A stretch of 64,000 nt of DNA, taken from assembly GCF_050624435.1 (NCBI RefSeq), contig NC_134537.1, forward strand, positions 120,269,586 through 120,333,585. The letters are read 5' to 3'. This document shows positions 57,030-64,000 of this stretch, piece after piece. Under the pieces are notes generated by a model, which worked only from the letters and a program-made list of their open reading frames with translations, had not been told where the DNA came from and made no database searches. Position numbers and translations under genes: made by a program. The DNA comes from Tenrec ecaudatus. Taxonomy: Eukaryota; Chordata; Mammalia; Afrosoricida; Tenrecidae. Each line of letters begins with the position of its first letter. Position 1 is the first letter of the stretch.

Positions 57030-58290
57030 GACATTTTTACATGCATATGAGGAGATTGAAAATTCTATGCCTTGGCTCACATTCACCTCCATCCTCAATG
57101 TGCCTTTGTTGCTTTTAACACTTTAAAAACGTCTTTTAGAGCAGATTTGGCAAATGCAATCCATCCTTTGATTCTGTGGGTGTTGATCCAAGTAAAATAA
57201 AATTCTTCAGTCTTTTCTCTGCTTCCCATGATGGTTAAATTGTGGGGGTTTTCCCCTTAATTACATTGAGGTGTAACCCATATTGAAGGTGCTAAAGGGT
57301 TTCAAGTCTTCTTCACTGTCTGAATTACCTTAAGCAATATTTACGTGGGTGTGATGTTAATATTTTTTATACTTTTCGCATCCTGTTTGGTCACGTGTCT
57401 TTGGAATGTGCCTAAATATGAGTGTCTTTCAGTCATTTGCCCAGGTACTTGTTTTCCAAATTTCTCAGCATAGATGATTCTGAGCTTCCACCATTGTATC
57501 TATTTTTTGAAGCATTTCCATTGGTACTTTGTCAAGCCTAGATTTTTCCACCAATGCTGTTTGGATTTCTTTCTTCAATACAGTTGGTTTTGATCACATA
57601 CGCCCTTGTGCAGTGGGTGAGCACCGGCTGATTCCTTTGTGGTACAATGACCCCTCAGCACACTCTTTTCATCTGCATTTGATGAGCCCGTGCCACTCAG
57701 CACTGTGCACATAGAATGCTTGAATATTGCAATTAGAAGCTTGAATGTTGTCCTTCAGGATTTTCACCTTGGGGAACCCCAAGCATGCTTGTATCTTTCA
57801 GTCTTCTACCTCCAGATGGTTGTACATTTCCTTATCATACTTTCCTATGTCTTCCATAGCCATCCTGCCAAATATTCTGTTCGGCTCTCTTACCTCATCA
57901 TTTCTTCTATTCAATTTAGCTACTCCATGCCCAAGAGCATGTTTCAGAGTCACTTTGGTCTTTTCTCTCTTGCCAGCAGAGGACAGACCATCAGGTGGTC
58001 ATATGCATGTTCAAGTTCAAATCAGAAAAAAAAAGAAGAGAAAAAAAAAGAGAAGTCCACAAGAGGTGAAATACAGGTGTTAGTACAGTCCACCTGGATT
58101 TAGAAACAATCTCAAAAATGGATTCGACACATTGAACACTAGAGAAAACCCTGTGAATTGTGGGCTGAAAACAGACAAAGAGAGTAAACGGTCATTGAAA
58201 ATACAAGAAAGAAAGAAAATATCAAAATGGATATCAGAAGGGACTCTGAAACTTGAGAGACTGAGCCGTACATTTATTTGAGATAGATGA
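57030..58290 (-). mobile_element. BovB/RTE LINE fragment, antisense, 1.2 kb
   Basis: On the minus strand it carries RTE sequence from the linker (58226 region, 'WISEGTLKL'-like) to the thumb and 3' UTR ('catgcatatgaggagattga', 'ggtgttgatccaagtaaaat'). An RT-core deletion lies near 57300-57400. It abuts the sense RTE tail at 56870. Confidence 0.72.
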
Positions 58291-59069
58291 CCAAAGTAAA
58301 GGGGAACCCAGTAGGCCTTGCTTTCTTTAATTCAAGATGAAGTCAGTTCAATGTGAAAAACAACGACAAAGGGAAGCAATGGAAACTACTCTGTCAGCAA
58401 AACCCAAGGCCCTTTGTGTTCTGTTTTCCGTTCAGAGGGTGCACGGCTCATTAAGTGCTTCCCAACGAGAAGGACACACCGTGGCAGGGAAATACAAGGA
58501 GCTTGCATTTCCTTCAGGCTAATAGAATTTGGCATTTACAAAGACGCACAACCGGAAATAGCATTTTCCTAAAGTCAAACAACTATCTGTATATGTCTAA
58601 TCTTCACTTTCCAAATCTCGAAAACAGAATAAACACGCATGCACATAAGCACGTCCATACACAAGATAGAGTTTCTGTGGAGAATGATTTCTGTGAGAAA
58701 TAAGAAACTTTAGCTAGTTGTTGGCTATTAAATGTGTTCATTTATTTTTTGGTAATGGCAGTCTTTGCTCAATACAGACTATTTCTCGTAAGTGCAGCTT
58801 TTGTGTTATTGTTATTTTCCTGTTTATTCCCTTTGCGTGTGTCATGATAACTGTTCTCAGTATTTGTGTTACTGGTTTTTTTGTTGTTGTTGTTTTACAC
58901 AGTTTGAGTTTTCTGCTCTAATTATGGCCTTCAATTTTTCTGTACCAAGATCTTTGGGCAATGTTCAGTAATAGAGTCATATTACTGGTTAGCTACATGA
59001 TTCAGAGGGTACCTTAAGATTGACCCGCTCAGATCTACATGTATCATGTCTAGTTTCATGTTTTTTTTC
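58291..59069. other. Intergenic sequence, no recognised feature
   Basis: No gene or repeat supported. Confidence 0.4.
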
Positions 59070-59940
59070 TTTTAAGTTTGATAATGAATTGAGTAAAGAT
59101 TTACAAAGCAGATCAATCTCCCATTGGACAACGTACACACATCTTGTTTCCTATGATTGATTCTGATCCCACAATGCATGCACGTTGCCTATCACGCTTC
59201 TTCCCTGTGGGTTCAGCTTTGATCTTTCGTCTCTCACCCTTCTCAGCTTTGTTCTTGAGTGAACCCTTCCCTCTTGGTCTTAAATGGAAGATTATTCTAA
59301 GGAATGTATAACTTACTAGTGTCCGTGTTCCCCTGGTATTGATATTGTTTGGCTGAAAATTATGCCATGGCGATTAAGTTCATTTCCAGACCTCAAGGGT
59401 GATTACAGCTTATAGTCTTAAGGGTTCCACCAGTCTCTGTCTCTAACATAACAGTAATCCTGGCCCTTTAAAAAATTATTGAGAGCTTCATTCCATATTT
59501 CAACCCCAATGTCTCTGGAACCTTCTAGTGTGATTTCTGACCAGTGGGCAGTGTTCGCTAGTCTTGGGATCATGGAAAGTGAAGTTCACGTGGCCTGTTA
59601 ATTTATTGGATGAATCATTTCCATGTGTCCTAGATTTTCTTCACATTTCTCAGGACGTGGGGGCATCAATAATTGCACCTTAGATGACCACTCTCTTATG
59701 ACCTGTGAAGACCCCAGTTGCTACTCACTAACCTCGAATGCAGAACTTTATCTTTGTGGACTATGTTATGCAAACTGACCTTGGTGTTCCCTCAACACCT
59801 TGAGCTTGAGCTCCCAGCCTCAGTGACTCATTCCCTCAAGGTGTTTGGTTATGTTTTAGAAGCATTCGTAAGTCCATCCCCTGTATGCCCTACCATATTC
59901 AGGGTTATATTGCACTCAAGGTAAATACACGTGCCCTTTG
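59070..59940 (-). repeat. Old LINE 3'-UTR copy, antisense
   Basis: 'gagtaaagatttacaaagca', 'cccattggacaacgtacac' and the C/T-rich continuation match the LINE end at 21.84 kb. Extends with lower confidence towards 59940. Confidence 0.5.
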
Positions 59941-60042
59941 TAAATCCTACATACAGTCACGGTTACGGTCCCTTTCCCTCTTTCCCACACAGCTGTTCAT
60001 CTGGTGTGCCTCCGTCACCTACGCCTAGAACACTGCTCTGGT

Positions 60043-60245
60043 GGTGCTGGTGTTGTTAGGTGTCATTCAGTTGGTTCCAACCCATAGTGACCCTGCGCTC
60101 AACGGAAGGAAACACTGGCGGGCCCTCCTCCATCCTCACAAGTGTTCCTGTGCTCGAGCCTATTGTTGAAGACCCTGAGTCAGTGCATTTCACTGGGGGG
60201 CCTTCCTTTTATTCTTCTGCCCTTCTGCTTCTCTGTTAGTTGTCG
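60043..60245 (-). mobile_element. BovB/RTE LINE 3'-end fragment, antisense
   Basis: 'tgttgttaggtgtcattcag', 'ccaacccatagtgaccctgc' and 'gctcgagcctattgttgaag' match the RTE tail. Confidence 0.75.
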
Positions 60246-60789
60246 TGTCGTGGAGGCTGTGATGCTTGAAGCTCTGTCGCTGGTGTTTCAGGTCATCCAA
60301 GGGGAACAGATTTCAGGGGAGCTTTCAGACAAGAAGAGACAACTAAGAAGGGCTTGACTCCCCACTTATGAGGAAACAGTTGCTGAAAACTTTATGCATA
60401 GCTTTGAAACTGTTAAGGTAAGAGTGTGTATCTAATAGCATTTGCTTCTTTTGCCTTTAACTCTTGCACTCCCGGCATGCCTTTCCCTGTCTCTCTGTTT
60501 GTGTTGACCTCCCTCTTATTGAATACTGCCATCCCCTTCCCCATGTGAACTGGTGTCTATCCTCTAGCTAGCAGTTTATCCTCCTTGCCGTCTCACCCCC
60601 GAGAATGTGCCTTTTATTGTAAAAACTTCTTCTTGACTTTTTATCGTAGTGGCCTTAGACAATATTTTTCCTTTTGTGATTGACTAATTTCACCCAGCAT
60701 AAAGCCAACTAGGTTTATTCACATTATGGGGTAGTTGACAGCTTCGTTGATATTCTGTAGTACTGAGTAGTATTCCATTATAATGTGAT
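60246..60789. other. Intergenic sequence, no recognised feature
   Basis: Nothing recognised. Confidence 0.4.
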
Positions 60790-60970
60790 ACAGGAGCTCT
60801 GATTGTACAGGTAGGTACTTGGCTGCTGACTCAAAGGTTAGGGGTTTGATCCCCACAGCCATCCTGCAGGAAAAAAGATGTGGCCATCTGATGTAGGCTC
60901 GGGGACCCTGTGGGGACATTCTACTCTGTCCTGTAGAATGGCTATGAGCTAGAATCATCTCAGCAACAAT
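60790..60970 (+). repeat. AfroSINE-like element, sense
   Basis: 'aggagctctgattgtacagg' head, 'ggtttgatccccacagccat' and 'gtcctgtagaatggctatga'. Confidence 0.82.
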
Positions 60971-61034
60971 GGATTTTATATGTAATGAAAATATTAGGTC
61001 TTACTTTCAGGTTATAAGAAATACAGGAACAATT

Positions 61035-62410
61035 ACCAAAGACAAAATGGGTGCTTAAGCAAATGTGTTGAATAAAGAGGATGCTGCCTGGCTATCAAAA
61101 GATAGGGCGTCTGGAGTATCAAAGCTTGACGTTACACAAGTGGCCATCTAGCTAGGAAGACATTAAGCCCACTTGGAAGCAGCGCACCGGCCTGTGGATC
61201 ATGAGGTGTTGACAGGATTAGGTATTAAAAGATCCAAAACAAACAATTATATTGATGTGAAAGAGGGGAGTTGGAGTGGACACCCAAAGCCCATGTGTAG
61301 AAAATTGGACATTCCAACACAGAAGGGTTACAAAGGGACAATTCAACCAGGGTGCAGCTTAGCACGACAAAACAAATATCATTCCTCTAGTTGCTGACTG
61401 CTTCCTTCCCCACTATCATGACCCAGTTCTACCTTACAAATCCAGCTAGACTGGAATATACAGGTAAGAGCTTGGGACCGCTGGAATTCAGGACAGATAA
61501 AACCCTCAGGAACAGTAGTGGGAGTAGCGATATCATGAGGTGAGGGGGTGGTGGGGGCATGGGGGTGGGTTGGGGGAGAAGAGGGAGAAAGGGGAAACCC
61601 ATCACAAGGTGGGATATATAGCCCGCCCCTCAGAGGGACATATAACAGACATGTGGGTGAAGGGAGAGAATGGACAGTATAAGACATGAAATAGCAATAA
61701 TAACATATAATTGACCAAGGATTCACGGGGGTGGGAGGATGAGGGAGGGAGGGGAAGAAAGAGGAGCTGATACCAAGGGCTCAAGTAGAAAGAAAATGTT
61801 TGGGAAATGTTGATGGTAACATATATACAAGTGTGCTTTATACAATTGATTGATGGGTTGTTATAAGATTTGTAAGAGCTAGAGCAAACAATGACTACAG
61901 GAGTGGGGAGAGAGCACCAGAACTGGTTGAAGTTGTACAACCTACTTTAAAAGCGAGTTAACCATGGAAGTATTAGATATGTGAATACTACATCAAGAAA
62001 ACCACGGGGAAAAAAAATGGAACCCAAACTTGTCCAATGGCTACCATAGACCAAAGGGAAAGAGCTGTTGCGAAGTGGGCATTGAGTTTGTGTCAATGGT
62101 GGTAGAATAATGTGGCTGTACAACATGATGAGTACAATCATTGACATTAATTTACACAATAAGAATTTTTAAAATTTGAAAATGGCCTGTTATGTATATT
62201 AGTGGCACAATTGAAAAATAATAATAATTACATGACCAACTACGAATACAGGAAAAATAAATGTCAGCATTGAATATGATGACAATTGTACAACTCTTCT
62301 TGATATGATTGAATTATTGAATTGTTTGACATGTAGATAAAGTGTAATAAAATCATTTTTAAAAGTTAAAAAAAAAAGATTTGTAAGAGCTCATACCCCC
62401 ATAAAATGAT
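61035..62410 (+). mobile_element. Old L1-type copy, sense, interrupted by another element
   Basis: 61035-61880 follows the family 3' UTR from the internal unit to 'gtgtgctttatacaattgat'. After the insertion, 62392-62410 resumes with 'catacccccataaaatgatt'. More diverged than the other copies. Confidence 0.78.
61881..62375 (+). mobile_element. Non-LTR element inserted into the older copy, with 16-bp target duplication
   Basis: 495 bp ending in 'gtaataaaatcatttttaaa' plus poly-A. Flanked by perfect AAGATTTGTAAGAGCT at 61865-61880 and 62376-62391. The sequence is not the L1-type 3' UTR seen elsewhere in the window. Family unknown, no coding content. Confidence 0.85.
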
Positions 62411-62556
62411 TAATTAAAAAGAAGGAAAATATAGGAGACCAAAAAAGGAAGGCAAATGGTGCAATGAGAAAGCAGACCACCCTCCACCTTACAGCAAATG
62501 GACCAATCCCTTTAATATGTCAATATGTTTTCTAAAACAAAGGGAGAGCAAATGGG

Positions 62557-62785
62557 CTTTCTACTCTGAGGAGATGTCAGTCTCGGAAACCCACTGGGAG
62601 TCCACATTGATTCAATGGCAATGAATTTAAAATATGCCTAAGAGACTCAATAAGAAAGGATGCACTGCTTTCGAGTCAATGCCGATTCATAGCAACCCAG
62701 TACAACAGGCTGCTGCTGCTGCGGAGCTGTAGAGACTAACTCTTAATGTTATGCTCTGTCTTCCTCCCAAGGAGCAGCTAGTTGT
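62557..62785. repeat. AfroSINE fragments
   Basis: A sense end ('gtctcggaaacccactggga', 'gattcaatggcaatgaattt') and an antisense piece ('ttcgagtcaatgccgattca', 'atagcaacccagtacaacag'). Confidence 0.75.
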
Positions 62786-62989
62786 TAGATACTAGAATAT
62801 AGACATGCATTAATTTGGGGGCAGGGGAAGGCAATATTCAGAAGAGTGATGTCAGTACTAAATGATGGAGACAGGGACAGGGTGGGAAGAGTGCAAAGGT
62901 TAAAAACAACCGAAACAAACACTGTTACACACACAAGCTTACCATAACAGTTTTGAAGGGCCTTGGTCAATTTTTGGTCCTGGTGGAAG

Positions 62990-63650
62990 GGCCATGCCTT
63001 GACGTGGACAGTGTTCCCTCACATAGTCAGTTACTTGGGGCAGGAGCGGACAGGGGACCTCACTACCATCAAAGAACATCCAGAATCAGCATGTCTTTGG
63101 AGCCTGAGGTGTCTTCACTGAGAATCTTGTAGACCTAGGAGAGAGTAGAGTAACACTAAAACAGTGAGAAGTCACAGCAGGCCCATCAGAACCCTGTGGT
63201 GGAACATCAGGGGCCACAGCATGAGCTAGGAGAACCGTGAGATCGCAGATGGCTGCGATAAGTTTGCCAGTGCGGTGACTGAGAAAGACCAGAGTGCCTG
63301 CCAACAGGGAGCTCTCTGGTCAAGGTTGTCCCTCCAGGCACTAGTGAATAGCATGGAAAGAGCTGTAAAACTGAGTCGGGCAGAAGTAGGCCCCCGGGGG
63401 GGAGAGGGGTGGCACAGTGGAAGTCAGTCATCCCGCAGTGGTGTATGGTGGTAAGAGGAGACCCTCCTGAAGGCACAGCCAAGAGGAAGCTAGCCACACT
63501 GATAGAAGAACCGTATCCTGTCACCTGACTGTATCCTGTTATTTCCAAGTGAGACTGATCTTGAGTTGTTGCCTAATAAACCATGTCATTGTGAGTATAA
63601 TCTGTGATTTCTGAGGGCTGTGGAAACATTAGCAAAATCAGCAGAGAAGT
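62990..63650 (+). repeat. Possible LTR-like element, family unknown
   Basis: GC-richer block ending with AATAAA at 63574 and 'ccatgtcattgtgagtataa', a layout often seen in endogenous retroviral LTRs. No flanking duplication or coding sequence seen. Confidence 0.3.
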
Positions 63651-63892
63651 TAGAGATGCTGGGGGATGGGGTGGGGTTGGGGTGGGGAAATGGGGTAGTG
63701 TCAGTAATAGTGACAAATTTGGTACTAATTCATAAGAAGCAAATTTGGGTGGATCTTGACTCACATCTCTACTCCTGAATGTAGTAAGCAGGCCTTAATA
63801 TTATAATATACCCACAGAAAGGCCTTGAAAAGCTCATGGACAAATGGAATTAGAAGATAATGGATTTTTTTCCATGAAAAAAATTTGAAGCC

Positions 63893-63925
<33 letters not shown>
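63893..63925. repeat. (TG)n microsatellite
   Basis: About 16 TG units. Confidence 0.95.
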
Positions 63926-63927
<2 letters not shown>

Positions 63928-64000
63928 AAGACACAAGAGAGCTTCAAAAAGTTCATGAAAAGTGTCCACTGTCTTTTAACTCCATTTCTCCAAAAACTTT

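Overview
The window is eukaryotic and mammalian: long introns with GT-AG borders, sparse short exons, and dense SINE/LINE/LTR debris. Three repeat signatures point to an afrotherian, most likely a tenrec. (1) There are more than 20 AfroSINE-like copies with the 'agtcgactc ... cctatagg ... gtcgctatgag' core. (2) Several BovB/RTE LINE copies share their 3' tail with that SINE. (3) A short SPIN-like hAT element at 31663-31860 belongs to a horizontally transferred family that, among afrotherians, I recall being reported from tenrec. The species call is inference.

Only two protein-coding loci can be supported, both on the + strand and both TRIM-family (tripartite motif) genes. Gene A (exons at 62-136, 5540-5562, 6578-6666, 7473-8053) is the 3' part of a gene that begins left of the window. 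It encodes the end of a coiled coil, a linker and a full PRY-SPRY (B30.2) domain. Gene B (exons at 17296-17451, 18122-18217, 22462-22665, 23874-23896, 24071-24171, 25030-25616) starts in a CpG-rich region and reads through six exons in a consistent phase to a 388-residue product: partial B-box 2, coiled coil, PRY-SPRY. Its 96-bp and 23-bp exons are TRIM hallmark sizes. No RING-coding exon is visible. The linker and SPRY sequences look closest to the TRIM43/49/64/77-type group, judged from memory of the family and not by alignment.

Layout. 1-8.4 kb: gene A with a 2.5-kb antisense BovB/RTE in its first visible intron. 8.4-16 kb: intergenic, with an L1-type 3'-end copy (12.5-13.9 kb) and a possible LTR (13.95-14.5 kb). 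16.3-25.7 kb: CpG-rich region and gene B. 25.7-64 kb: no supported gene. That last stretch is a repeat graveyard of 5'-truncated L1-type elements with a very long 3' UTR, AfroSINEs, RTE fragments, ERVL/MaLR-type LTRs, MIR and MER5-like pieces, microsatellites and the SPIN element.

The most informative non-genic structures are two L1-type copies inserted one after the other at the same site (three copies of a 12-bp target duplication at 34363, 35599 and 36438), a subfamily with a duplicated 3' terminus present identically over 249 bp at two places, an element inserted into an older repeat copy with a perfect 16-bp target duplication (61865/62376), and an RTE copy with a twin-priming-like inversion (53.36-54.28 kb). 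There is no CRISPR array, operon or convincing structural RNA gene.
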